A program made the translations under genes and the position numbers. A stretch of 64,000 nucleotides of DNA from Acanthopleuribacter pedis (GTDB lineage: Bacteria; Acidobacteriota; Holophagae; Acanthopleuribacterales; Acanthopleuribacteraceae). Numbering within the stretch: position 1 is the first letter of the stretch; the number at the start of each line of letters is the position of its first letter. Below the pieces are notes generated by a model. The model was not told the origin of the DNA. It worked only from the letters and a program-made list of their open reading frames with translations, and ran no database searches. Of the stretch, positions 35,343 through 44,048 are shown in pieces. The stretch covers positions 293,015 to 357,014 of the forward strand of contig NZ_JAFREP010000013.1 in assembly GCF_017377855.1 (NCBI RefSeq), in the 5' to 3' direction.

Positions 35343-36021
35343 AGAACATTTCAGAACGTTCAGGCTGAACCGCGAAGCGGCGGTTTCGCACACCTGCCCC
35401 GGCTAAAAACAACCATGAGCCGCGGGTACCCATGCGTGTCCATACAGTGCCCTTTCGCCCGGCGCCGCGGCCGTCCCGCTATCTTCACCTTGATCGTCGC
35501 GCCCACCCGAACCACACGAACCGGAGCCGTTTCCCGGACGGCCAGAACATCATTTTTTACGTCAATCAACAACTACAAGATAATTCAATACGAGTAATTG
35601 ACTACGAAAACAATCAATTTTCCGTTTACTTAGCACATCAGGAAAGTTAAACTTTAGAAAATCAGTCGACCGTTCGGCACACATTCACACTGCATCAACA
35701 GCCCATCCCGTGGCTCCTTTACCGATGTGTATCGTTCTTTTTGGGCGATAAGGCGCTTATTCGGCCCTACTTCGCCCATGTCCTGCTTCTCCAGATCGGC
35801 TGAGAATCACGAGCAAGGCACAGACCGCCCCTTCGATATGTGTCCCAGGTTGACCCTTCGGACTTCAAGACCGGGTCCGGTCACCCTGCAGCGTCGCACC
35901 CATACCGGGCCGCTTTTGAACCGGGCGCACGATCTATCGGCGAATCCGCTGTCAGGGCCTCGCACGGGATGGAACACGCTGTTCCCTCAATCTTAGGAAT
36001 CAGTAAGGAATCTTTGTCACC
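35343..36021. other. Intergenic region without a recognisable gene
   Basis: 679 bases. AT-rich at 35560-35660. A weak GC hairpin after the epimerase stop (AACCGC/GCGGTT near 35370-35390) may act as a terminator. I see no gene, repeat or clear promoter. Confidence 0.45.
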
Positions 36022-37122
36022 ATGTTATCCCCCGCTCTTTTCCTTGTCCTTTTGTTAGGACCGATTACCGAATACCGAGAAACCGACGTTTACCAGCCGC
36101 TTATGGTTTCGGAAGTTCAGCTCGCGAAAAACGGAAACCTGTTCATTCTGTCTTTCCCGGAGGCCAAAATTCACATGTACGCCGCCGACGGGCGCCTGCA
36201 ACGGCGCATCGGCGGAAAAGGCCAAGGCCCGGGAGAATTCACCTACCCAACCCAAATCTGGACCGAAAACAACCAACTGTACGTTTTCGATATTCACTCA
36301 GCCGAAATCAGTTTGTTTTCCCAAGACGGATCCTTTGTCAAACGATGGAAAGCGCCGGACCGCAACCTTATTCTGGAAAAAGTCCACAACGGTTGGGTAT
36401 ACGGCAATTGGAACGGATTTTTGCCGGAGGAAACAGCGCCGACGTTAACCTGGGCTAATGAAACCTTTAGCAAGCGCAAAGCGCTCGCCAAGCCGGCCCA
36501 CCCCGGCACCCGAAGTGGGTTGAGCACCTGGTACAACGGCGACCAACGAGAAGGCCGCTTTAACCCCATTCAAAACCAACCGATTATGGTGGTATCTGGC
36601 GATAAAACGCGGGTATATTTATCCCACACGGATCGCTTTCAAATCGATGTTTACGAATTAAATGATTTCAAAAAAGAAGCTTCGATTAAGCGTCATGAAA
36701 AACACGTCCCTTTTGATACCGAATGGGCTGATTTAAACTTCAAGAGAATGACCGATGATCCCAACCTAAAAAATGTCACTTGGTCCAAAAACTACCCAAA
36801 AACCTTCCCGATCATTCGTTCTTTGCAATTATCAAGTGAAGGTTTATTAATCGTGGATCGCTGGCGTGGAAAGCCGGAAGCCGCCAACCACTACCTAACC
36901 TTAAAACCATCGGGGGAAGTGGTTGATGTTACCTGGAACGGTGCTTTATTGGTTCGCATGGTCGGTATTCGAGGGGATCATGCCTACCTAACGGCCTGGG
37001 ATCATGAGACGGAAGAGGCCTATTTGGTTAAAGTTCCCAAAAGTGAAGCAGCCGCTTATGTCGCAGCCAATCCCATCCACTATACCGGGCCGCGCGGCAG
37101 GAACATTCACTACGATTTCTAA
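36022..37122 (+). CDS. 6-bladed beta-propeller protein (NHL-like)
   Basis: A 366-aa protein with a short N-terminal hydrophobic segment (MLSPALFLVLLLG), probably a signal peptide or anchor. Repeated blades of about 45 residues are seen (VSEVQLAKNGNLFILSFPE; KGQGPGEFTYPTQIWTENNQ), with the GxGPGEF motif typical of six-bladed propellers. A paralogue is encoded on the minus strand at 46036-47142, and a fragment of a close homologue lies at 63735-63917. Base composition drops to AT-richer codons in the second half. Probably an envelope binding protein; no catalytic motif seen. Confidence 0.8.
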   Translation: MLSPALFLVLLLGPITEYRETDVYQPLMVSEVQLAKNGNLFILSFPEAKIHMYAADGRLQRRIGGKGQGPGEFTYPTQIWTENNQLYVFDIHSAEISLFSQDGSFVKRWKAPDRNLILEKVHNGWVYGNWNGFLPEETAPTLTWANETFSKRKALAKPAHPGTRSGLSTWYNGDQREGRFNPIQNQPIMVVSGDKTRVYLSHTDRFQIDVYELNDFKKEASIKRHEKHVPFDTEWADLNFKRMTDDPNLKNVTWSKNYPKTFPIIRSLQLSSEGLLIVDRWRGKPEAANHYLTLKPSGEVVDVTWNGALLVRMVGIRGDHAYLTAWDHETEEAYLVKVPKSEAAAYVAANPIHYTGPRGRNIHYDF

Positions 37123-37419
37123 CCGCCACAGACTCAGCGTAAACTATTGACAAAATAAGATTTTAATCAAAGAACCGGGCGCGTCGGGTTTCCCACGGCG
37201 AACTTTCGCCGCCACATTCGCCCGCACCCAGTTACCGTCACCCAGCGAGACGCGCCCTCGCGGCTTTAGTCGCGCGGTTAGCTCGCGCCTCTCTGGAAGG
37301 TCGCGGGGCGCCGGCCGAAACCGCCTCGTGTTCGCAACGAGGCTTTGGGTCGATTACCCCATTCCGATTTCAACAAAAAGACAACCCTTTCCTGACCTAA
37401 ACGAAGCACACTGTCACGA

Positions 37420-37483
37420 TTAATCCTAAGAAGCGGGATAACGCGCGGCGATTTAAGCAGACCCCTGGACTGCAATGACCTGT
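37420..37483. repeat. Family 2 element, left-half fragment
   Basis: TTAATCCTAAGAAGCGGGAT through ACTGCAATGACCTG corresponds to the left half of family 2 (compare the reverse complement of 45010-45070). The right half is missing here. Confidence 0.6.
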
Positions 37484-37607
37484 AAGCTTTTTAGATTTAA
37501 GCCAAAGTAAAATCACCAAAAACCCGATGTGTTCTTTATTATAGCAACCAGAACACAAACGCCTTCTCATGCTCTTTTTTACATACATTATTTTTTAATT
37601 TTTTTTA

Positions 37608-37637
37608 TTGACACCCAATACCACAAACACTTAATTT
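37608..37637 (+). promoter_or_regulatory. Possible promoter of the RiPP-1 precursor
   Basis: A consensus TTGACA (37608-37613) in a very AT-rich stretch is followed 17 bases later by TTAATTT, a poor -10 match. It lies about 85-110 bases before the precursor start codon. Confidence 0.4.
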
Positions 37638-37720
37638 AAAAATCACTGAGCAACACTTTTTGAATCTATTCAAAGAACGTAGCGCTCAATCCTATCTAAT
37701 TCATTCTAAGAGGTAGAAAC

Positions 37721-37897
37721 ATGAACTTACAGAATCTCGCGGACCGTTTGAAAAACCGTTTGGGCCAAAAAGAGGTCGTTGTTGCCGACGCCGGCATGAC
37801 CGATCTCGTTGACGCGCACCTCGATCTGGTTTCCGCGGCACACGGTTCCGCCCACGGTTCCGCCCACGGCTCTTCACCCAAACCCCGCGAGAAATAA
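37721..37897 (+). CDS. Candidate RiPP precursor with His-Gly-Ser repeats
   Basis: A 58-aa peptide missed by length-limited gene finders. ATG 37721 follows AAGAGGTAGAAAC. A helical leader (MNLQNLADRLKNRLGQKEVV, then VADAGMTDLVDAHLDLVSA) precedes a repetitive core AHGSAHGSAHGSS at 40-52, ending PKPREK. The three H-G-S units (His41, 45, 49) have the aromatic-x-Ser spacing seen in substrates of FxsB-type and His-Xaa-Ser-type radical SAM enzymes. The next gene encodes an FxsB-like radical SAM/SPASM enzyme, followed by an HExxH hydroxylase-like protein and a C39 exporter. The core identity and cleavage site are inferred; no classical GG site is present, though GS and GA-like positions occur. Confidence 0.8.
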   Translation: MNLQNLADRLKNRLGQKEVVVADAGMTDLVDAHLDLVSAAHGSAHGSAHGSSPKPREK

Positions 37898-37961
37898 ACC
37901 CTCTCACGGTCGGCGGCCAGGGCAACACTGCTAGCGCGTCGCCCCGCGAGCCGCTTTTCCG

Positions 37962-37993
37962 ACGGCGCGTCCACCCATCGGTCGCGCCGTTTT
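37962..37993 (+). terminator. Hairpin between precursor and modification genes (possible attenuator)
   Basis: ACGGCGCG pairs with CGCGCCGT across a 13-base loop, followed by TTT. Its position 64 bases after the precursor stop fits partial termination that would raise precursor over enzyme expression. Confidence 0.5.
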
Positions 37994-38034
37994 CACCCCG
38001 CCCGGCATCCAACCCCATCACCAAGGAGAAAACC

Positions 38035-39297
38035 GTGAGTTCCCCTTCCCATCCATTCAGCAACAAACTCGATGTGGTCCTTAAACTGGCCGAGCGGTGC
38101 AATCTGGCCTGTCCCTACTGTTACTATTTCTTCCAAGAAAACAATCCCAATGCCAACCGCCCATTAATTGATCGCGAAACCATCGTCCACCTGGCGCAAT
38201 GGTTGCGCCGCGGTGCACACGATCTGGCCCTTAAAAACCTGTTTCTCGGGCTTCACGGCGGTGAACCCCTTCTGCTCCCCAAAAAACGGTTCGATGAATA
38301 CGTCGGCATCCTTCGACAACACCTCGACGACAGGGTCGACTTGGCGATTTCCATTCAGACCAACGGCACCTTAATCGACGCCGAATGGATCGACCTGTTC
38401 GAAAAACACCGGATCATTGTCGGCATCAGCCTCGACGGTCCCGAACCCCTCCACGACGCCTCACGACCCGACCACAAGGGTCGCGGCAGTTATCAGGCAA
38501 CGGTTCGGGGTCTGCGTTTGGTTCAAGAAGCCGTGGCCGCCGGCCGACTGCCACCCACCGGCATCCTGTGTGTGGCCAACCCCGAACATGACGGCGAGGC
38601 GGTCGCACGTCACATCATCGAGGACCTGGGCATCGACAGCTTCAACCTGCTCCTCCCGCGCGAGGGCCATGACAGCCCCATTTGGCGGGACCAACAAAAG
38701 TGGATCGCTTACTTCCGCGGGGTCATGAAGGCTTGGCAAGCATCGGCGCGAGACGAACAAGGCCGCCGTCGTCAGGTGGTGATTTACCTGCTGTCGCGCA
38801 TGGTATCGGCCATGACCAACGAGCGACGCGCCACCGAAAACGATTGGCTCCAGGCCGGCAAACAGAACATCATCACCATTTCAAGCGAGGGTCACATCCA
38901 ACTGGATGACAACGTCATCGCCCTGGACGACCGCCTTTGCCGCACCGATCAAACGATTTTTGATACCGAGTTGCTTGAATTTGTGTCCGGCGATCTCTGG
39001 CAGGAACTGGTGCACGCCGTTCAAACCGTACCGACCCAATGCAGCGTATGCGATTGGTTGCGCTCCTGCCGTTCCGGCTACCTTTACAACCGCTACAGCA
39101 AGCAAAACGGTTTTCTCAACGCCTCGGCCGCCTGTGAAACCCTCGACGCCTTACACCACATGCTTTTGCCCCTGGCCGCCGAAATGGTGGGCATCGAAGC
39201 AGTAGCCGAAATCCTCGGCCGCCGACCCGATTACCAAGCGTCCAACCTCGCCCTGGACGGAAACCGCACCCTTATGGGCGCGCCCTTTGACGTATAG
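38035..39297 (+). CDS. Radical SAM/SPASM peptide-modifying enzyme (FxsB-like)
   Basis: A 420-aa enzyme with a GTG start after AAGGAGAAAACC. The radical SAM CxxxCxxC cluster is Cys22, Cys26, Cys29 (ERCNLACPYCYYF). The C-terminal SPASM-type motif has Cys336, 339, 345 and 367 within CSVCDWLRSC and, 12 residues on, NGFLNASAAC, matching the FxsB-family spacing. Related enzymes form carbon-carbon crosslinks (three-residue cyclophanes) on ribosomal peptides. It directly follows the HGS-repeat precursor, so a His-to-Ser linkage within each H-G-S unit is a plausible reaction, but that is inference. The next gene starts 10 bases downstream, indicating an operon. Confidence 0.88.
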   Translation: MSSPSHPFSNKLDVVLKLAERCNLACPYCYYFFQENNPNANRPLIDRETIVHLAQWLRRGAHDLALKNLFLGLHGGEPLLLPKKRFDEYVGILRQHLDDRVDLAISIQTNGTLIDAEWIDLFEKHRIIVGISLDGPEPLHDASRPDHKGRGSYQATVRGLRLVQEAVAAGRLPPTGILCVANPEHDGEAVARHIIEDLGIDSFNLLLPREGHDSPIWRDQQKWIAYFRGVMKAWQASARDEQGRRRQVVIYLLSRMVSAMTNERRATENDWLQAGKQNIITISSEGHIQLDDNVIALDDRLCRTDQTIFDTELLEFVSGDLWQELVHAVQTVPTQCSVCDWLRSCRSGYLYNRYSKQNGFLNASAACETLDALHHMLLPLAAEMVGIEAVAEILGRRPDYQASNLALDGNRTLMGAPFDV

Positions 39298-39306
39298 GAG
39301 GACCCC

Positions 39307-40503
39307 ATGGATGTTTTCGGCTTATTCGCCCACCCGTACGTGGGTGATTACCATTCGTTGGCCGAACAATTGGCCCCCAATTTGTTCCGTTCATTCTGCA
39401 CCCGCGCGATCAAAGAGCAGCCGGGTGGATCTGATCCGCTGCTTGAATCCTTCATCCAAGATCTCGATCAGCGCCCCGCTACCGCCGCCTACTGGACCCC
39501 GGAACAGGCCAACATCGTCCTACACCTGCAGCAATCCACCCAGATGCGCAAGGACCCAGTCTGGTTGCGCACGCAAATCGCCGTCGCCGCACACCTCTGT
39601 GGTCTCAGCGACAGCATCCACCTCAGCGCGACGCTCAACAACGAACCCCTTTTGGTTCGCGGCGACGCCTTAAGCGCGGCTGCCATCAGGATCGAAGGTG
39701 ATCGGGAACACCTGAGATTCACCGATGAAAACGACGTCCTGATCGCCGCGTACCAAGTGGTTCATCACCACGGGGATCGGCCCATATGGCAACGGACGGA
39801 TCGACCCACCCCGTTTATCACGGTTGACGGCAAACCCGTGATTCCCTTGGTTGGCACCGATTGGCACCATCACTTTACCGAACAGGGCCACGCCGATACG
39901 CCCAAACCAAGCGAAGGGGTCGCGGCCATTCAAGCGGCCTTCGATCTGCTCCAACAAAAAATCCCCGAATACCACGCCTGGATCCTGTGTTTCCTGCGGG
40001 AAATAACCTGTATCCCGCGGCCGGACGCGGACAGTATCGCATCCAACTCGTCAGGGGTTCGCTGGGGCGGCATCGACATCGCGGCACCCGCGAGCGTCAC
40101 GGAAATCGTGGAGATGCTGGTCCACGAATGTTCTCATCAGTATTTCCACTGTCTTTACTGGCTGGGCCCCTTGGCGACCCCGGAAGCAGGTTTGGTGTTT
40201 TCACCCCTCAAGAATCAAAAACGCCCCTTTGACCGCATCCTCCTTGGCTACCACGCCTTCGGCAATGCGCTGCTGGTGTTCGACCGGCTGAAGGCCTTGG
40301 GCTACGGCCCCTCCATGGTGGACCGGGTCGAAACCGTCAACCACTACATGGCCGCGTTGGCGCCGCCCCTGGTGCACACCGAAAAATTGACCGATTTGGG
40401 CCGCGCTTTTTACGAACCCTTGCGTGACCGTCTGTTTGACCAACTAGGCTTCGGGCCAGGCAGCCTTGAACCCACGCTCAGCGCCCACGGAGCCCCGTCA
40501 TGA
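39307..40503 (+). CDS. HExxH-motif peptide hydroxylase-like protein (alpha-ketoglutarate/HExxH family)
   Basis: A 398-aa protein with TAGGAGGACCCC before the ATG. It has a single HExxH site at 273-277 (HECSH, in MLVHECSHQYFHCLYW), surrounded by the sequence pattern of HEXXH-motif proteins linked to FxsB systems; members have been described as alpha-ketoglutarate-dependent peptide beta-hydroxylases rather than proteases. A downstream LLGYHAFGNALLVFDRL may supply another metal ligand. It lies between the radical SAM enzyme and the transporter genes and overlaps the next start by four bases. It probably acts on the HGS peptide. A zinc protease role is the alternative. Confidence 0.75.
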   Translation: MDVFGLFAHPYVGDYHSLAEQLAPNLFRSFCTRAIKEQPGGSDPLLESFIQDLDQRPATAAYWTPEQANIVLHLQQSTQMRKDPVWLRTQIAVAAHLCGLSDSIHLSATLNNEPLLVRGDALSAAAIRIEGDREHLRFTDENDVLIAAYQVVHHHGDRPIWQRTDRPTPFITVDGKPVIPLVGTDWHHHFTEQGHADTPKPSEGVAAIQAAFDLLQQKIPEYHAWILCFLREITCIPRPDADSIASNSSGVRWGGIDIAAPASVTEIVEMLVHECSHQYFHCLYWLGPLATPEAGLVFSPLKNQKRPFDRILLGYHAFGNALLVFDRLKALGYGPSMVDRVETVNHYMAALAPPLVHTEKLTDLGRAFYEPLRDRLFDQLGFGPGSLEPTLSAHGAPS

Positions 40504-40994
40504 GACCCGAACCTATCCAAAAGGATCGCCCCTTTTTTCGCCCGGAAGCAGAGGAGCACCGACTCTATCGCCACCTCGGTGAGATTGTTCTGTTTCGCCC
40601 ACTTGCCACCCGCCTCGTTTCACTGCTACCCCTCGCCGCGCTCGGCCTGGTCGGTTTCGGCTTGATGCAGATCGAGCTCCAGACCAAATACGAGGCCGTC
40701 ACCGATCCCACTCCTTCTCAAGAGATGCGCCTGATTCTGGCCGAGCCCACGCAACTCATCCCGGGGGAAAAGGTGGAATGGGCTCTGGGTGACACCCCGG
40801 ATCGTCGCAGCGCCACCGTACTGCGCGTGGAAACGGGCCCCTGTGCCCCGGATCGGGCGGGCCAACCTTGCCCGCGTGTCGTATTGCAAAACGACGGCGC
40901 TCCTCCCAACGCGGCACCCAACACCCGCGTGCGGCTCTGGACACAGCCCAAACCCTTTTTGCGCATGTTCAACGACACGCCACCCTCTTCCTAA
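40500..40994 (+). CDS. Short membrane protein of the exporter (HlyD-like adaptor remnant)
   Basis: A 164-aa protein whose ATG overlaps the previous stop (ATGA). One membrane helix at about 38-57 (RLVSLLPLAALGLVGFGLM) follows a cytosolic N-terminus; the outer part of about 100 residues is beta-rich (VEWALGDTPDRRSATVLRVE) with two Cys (CAPDRAGQPC). Gene order directly before a C39 ABC exporter is the usual place for a HlyD-type adaptor, but such adaptors are about 400 aa with long coiled coils, which this lacks. It could keep only the anchoring and beta-barrel parts. Function inferred from context. Confidence 0.55.
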   Translation: MRPEPIQKDRPFFRPEAEEHRLYRHLGEIVLFRPLATRLVSLLPLAALGLVGFGLMQIELQTKYEAVTDPTPSQEMRLILAEPTQLIPGEKVEWALGDTPDRRSATVLRVETGPCAPDRAGQPCPRVVLQNDGAPPNAAPNTRVRLWTQPKPFLRMFNDTPPSS

Positions 40995-41012
40995 TCAACA
41001 GGCGGTTTATCC

Positions 41013-43148
41013 ATGAAGCTATTTTCCAAACCCACCCTCCCCATGATTTACCAGGCGGAAAGCACCGAGTGCGCACTCGCCTGCCTCGCGATGGTTTGCG
41101 GCTGGTACGGATTGGACACCACCCTACCCGCGCTGCGGGAACGCTACCCGGTCTCCCTGCGCGGCGCCACCTTACGGGACGTGGTGCATCTGGCGTCCCA
41201 AATCGGTTTATCCGCGCGCCCGGTGCGTTGCGAGATAAGCAACTTGCGCAACCTGCGAAAACCCGCCCTGTTGCATTGGGACTTTGAGCATTTTGTGGTG
41301 GTTAAGGCGTACCATCCCCATCACATCGTCATTCACGACCCGGCGGCCGGGGTGATGACGCTTTCCCACGACGAGGTTTCAAAGCACTTCACCGGGATCG
41401 CGCTGGAACTCACGCCGACCCAAGATTTCTTAAAGGCCAAAGTCGGTGATCGGTTAACCCTGTCCGGTCTGGCCCGGATCAGCCGCGGCTTGCTGCCGTT
41501 TGTAGCGCAGGTTATCTGGCTGACCGCCTTTCTCGAGGGCTTGGCATTGCTGAGCCCTTTGTTCCTCAAAACCGTCATCGACAGTGGTTTGGCCAACGAG
41601 GACTTCACCTTTATCACGGCCCTTACCCTCGGTTTCGCCGGGGTCGCGCTCATCCACGGGGTGATGTCCTTCGCCCGCGATTACCTCATCATCTACTTCG
41701 GCGCCCATTTCAACCTGCAGATGATGAGCAGCCTCTTCCAACATTTGCTCAAACTGCCGATGCACTACTTTGAGAAACGCATGACCGGCGATCTGATTGA
41801 TCGCTACCAAAGCACCAACGCCGTCCGCGCGGTCTTCACCAACGGCCTACCCGGCATCTTGCTGGACGGTTTGGTTTCGGTGATTTCGATTGGGGCCGTG
41901 TTTTGGATCTCGGACATACTCGGTTGGATTTCACTCGGTTCCTTTGCGTTGTACCTGCTGCTCTGCCGGCTGAGCTTCCAACCGATGCACACCCTTTCGG
42001 AAAAAGCGATTAAGGCACGTTCCGAGGAAAACGGCCATGTGATCGACACCTTGCGCGGCATTCAACCCATTAAGATCTTTGCCAAGGAGCTGGAGCGCTT
42101 GCATGGGTGGGGCAACCACTACGCACGACTGGTCAACGCCGAAAAAAAAGTCGGCTTGCTCACCGCCTTTCAAGACGCAACCAAACTGTTTATCCTCGGG
42201 CTGGACCTAACCCTGGGCATTTATTTTGGGGCACTCCTGGTCCAACAAGGCACGATTTCCCTGGGCCTGCTGTTCGCGTTTTTCGTGTACAAAGCCCATT
42301 TCACCCAGCGTTCGTTCCTCTTCGCCGAACGCTTGATGGAACTGCGCTTGGTCGCCATTCACTTGGACCGTCTCGCCGACATCACCTTTAGCGACCCCGA
42401 GCAAATCGCCGGCGCGGGCCGTGAGGTGGTGCGCGACGGCCCACTGGGTAGCTTGGCGTTCCGCGATGTCTCCTTCCGCTACGGGCCCATGGATGAATGG
42501 GTTTTGAAAGATGTTAATTTCACCATCCGCGAGGGCGAGTTCGTGGCGCTGACCGGCCCGTCCGGCAGCGGCAAAACCACCTTGTTCAAACTGATGTTGG
42601 GCCTGCATAAACCGACCAGCGGCACCATTCTTTACGACGACACGCCGCTGGACGAACTCGACATCCACCAGTACCGCAAACTGTTCGGCGTTGTCATGCA
42701 GCAAGACCAACTGCTTACGGGCAGTATTCTCGACAACATCGTGTTTTTCGAGGCAAGCCCGGACGAAACCCGAGCCCGTGCTTGCGCCGAGGTCGCCATG
42801 ATTTGGCACGAAATCGAGCAGATGCCCATGAAGCTCAACAGCCGTATCGGCGATTTGGGCTCCACGCTTTCCGGCGGCCAGAAACAACGCATTCTGCTGG
42901 CCCGCGCGCTCTACCACCATCCCCGCTTCATGCTGATGGACGAGGGCACGGCCAACCTGGACCAGGCGGTCGAAGAGAAACTGCTGGACAACTTAACCCA
43001 ACGCGATTTGACCTGTATTTCGATTGCGCACCGACCGGAAACCGTCAAACGCGCCTCACGCGTGTTTCGCATGGAACACGCCCGTATGGTGGAAATCACA
43101 CCAGAACACGCGGCCATGGCCGTTGAATTGGAAGGAGTCGCCTCATGA
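41013..43148 (+). CDS. Peptidase C39 ABC transporter (peptide processing and export)
   Basis: A 711-aa inner-membrane protein. Residues about 8-135 are the C39 protease with Cys20 (ESTECALACLAMV), His93 (DFEHFVVV) and Asp109 (IHDPAAG), all present. Six membrane helices follow at about 165-440. The ATPase domain at about 480-705 has Walker A GPSGSGKTTL, signature LSGGQKQR, Walker B FMLMDEG and an H-loop (SIAHRPE). Such proteins remove the leader peptide and export the core. Both the protease and the ATPase look active. It lies within the RiPP-1 operon and overlaps the next gene by four bases. No cognate double-glycine motif is obvious in the precursor. Confidence 0.93.
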   Translation: MKLFSKPTLPMIYQAESTECALACLAMVCGWYGLDTTLPALRERYPVSLRGATLRDVVHLASQIGLSARPVRCEISNLRNLRKPALLHWDFEHFVVVKAYHPHHIVIHDPAAGVMTLSHDEVSKHFTGIALELTPTQDFLKAKVGDRLTLSGLARISRGLLPFVAQVIWLTAFLEGLALLSPLFLKTVIDSGLANEDFTFITALTLGFAGVALIHGVMSFARDYLIIYFGAHFNLQMMSSLFQHLLKLPMHYFEKRMTGDLIDRYQSTNAVRAVFTNGLPGILLDGLVSVISIGAVFWISDILGWISLGSFALYLLLCRLSFQPMHTLSEKAIKARSEENGHVIDTLRGIQPIKIFAKELERLHGWGNHYARLVNAEKKVGLLTAFQDATKLFILGLDLTLGIYFGALLVQQGTISLGLLFAFFVYKAHFTQRSFLFAERLMELRLVAIHLDRLADITFSDPEQIAGAGREVVRDGPLGSLAFRDVSFRYGPMDEWVLKDVNFTIREGEFVALTGPSGSGKTTLFKLMLGLHKPTSGTILYDDTPLDELDIHQYRKLFGVVMQQDQLLTGSILDNIVFFEASPDETRARACAEVAMIWHEIEQMPMKLNSRIGDLGSTLSGGQKQRILLARALYHHPRFMLMDEGTANLDQAVEEKLLDNLTQRDLTCISIAHRPETVKRASRVFRMEHARMVEITPEHAAMAVELEGVAS

Positions 43149-43765
43149 CCGTCACGTATTTAAAACCGCGCCAATGGAACCAATCACTCCAAGTTTCGCT
43201 GTTTATGAAACTCTGGGATCAGCCACTCACCGAGGACCAAGCCGCCACCTTAAAAGCAAAGGCCCCCATGTCGCAAAAACGCTCCGCCTTCGGCAACCTC
43301 AACATAGAAGGCACGCCTTTTCCCTCGCAAAGCTGTTTGGCGTCGCGGTTCCATCCCGACTTCGTTTCGGTTTTGGAACCAGGTGTGATCGAGCTGGTTG
43401 AAGCCGTGGGCGTCCACCACAACTTAATCACCTACACCAGTTGCGAGGGCCACCACTACCACCATCCCGAAACCGCCAACGACGAACGCCACGTGGGTAT
43501 CCTTTCCCGTGACAAAGCGGAGCACGCGGCCGTCCTCCGTTTGTTCGAGGCGGCGGCGGCTTTTATCAACCGGACAGGGAACAACACGCCGGTAGAAGGC
43601 GCCCTGATGGACCACGGCGTCAGCGACGGTGATCGCGTTTATCCCGCCGCGGATTTGTACCTCGTAAAACGCGACGGTTTTTCCTGGGCGGCCTACTTCG
43701 ACGCGGTCGACGCGGTATGTGCCGCGTTATGTGGTTATCTGTTCGACCAAGAGCCGATTGCCTAA
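43145..43765 (+). CDS. Unknown protein with His-rich motif, last gene of RiPP-1
   Basis: A 206-aa soluble protein whose ATG overlaps the transporter stop. No signal peptide or helix long enough to cross a membrane. It contains a striking cluster, YTSCEGHHYHHPE near 98-110, followed by RHVGILSRDKAEHAAVLRLF; the Cys and His residues could form a metal site. I do not recognise the family. Translational coupling to the exporter and the terminator directly after it suggest that it belongs to the pathway, as a modifying enzyme, an immunity protein or a chaperone. Confidence 0.7.
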   Translation: MTVTYLKPRQWNQSLQVSLFMKLWDQPLTEDQAATLKAKAPMSQKRSAFGNLNIEGTPFPSQSCLASRFHPDFVSVLEPGVIELVEAVGVHHNLITYTSCEGHHYHHPETANDERHVGILSRDKAEHAAVLRLFEAAAAFINRTGNNTPVEGALMDHGVSDGDRVYPAADLYLVKRDGFSWAAYFDAVDAVCAALCGYLFDQEPIA

Positions 43766-43788
43766 CGCGTTTGCCTTGCCCTGCCCTG

Positions 43789-43819
43789 GCCGCGGATCGT
43801 TTTCCGCGGCATCTTTTTT
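43789..43819 (+). terminator. Intrinsic terminator of the RiPP-1 operon
   Basis: GCCGCGGA, loop TCGTTT, TCCGCGGC, then a T run. It marks the end of the transcription unit that starts at the precursor gene. Confidence 0.88.
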
Positions 43820-43847
43820 ATAAGGTGAACGCCTCCTTTCGTATCAA

Positions 43848-43940
43848 CCCGGCTCGCTTTTCCCAACACATTTCGCTCCAGCCCTCGGCACGTCCTGCGC
43901 CGATATTTGGACAATTGTATCCATCCGAATCGCACACTTT
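43848..43940. repeat. Family 2 element, right-half fragment
   Basis: CCCGGCTCGCTTTTCCCAAC and ACATTTCGCTCC, then ACAATTGTATCCATCCGAAT and CGCACACTTT, match the reverse complement of 51399-51460. It contains only the right half of the element. Confidence 0.65.
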
Positions 43941-44048
43941 CGGAAAAAGGAATCAACTCAGATCGGACGAAAATTCACTTGACAAAATCAGTCCATAATG
44001 ATGTTTTTGGGGCATCCAAATTTTTCACTTCCGTTCAAGGAGGCCGTC

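Larger units (their letters stand above)
37123..37720. other. Leader region of the RiPP-1 locus
   Basis: About 600 bases without a gene. It contains a family-2 repeat half at 37420-37483 and then a markedly AT-rich stretch (37560-37720) with T runs and the probable promoter of the RiPP-1 precursor. Confidence 0.55.
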
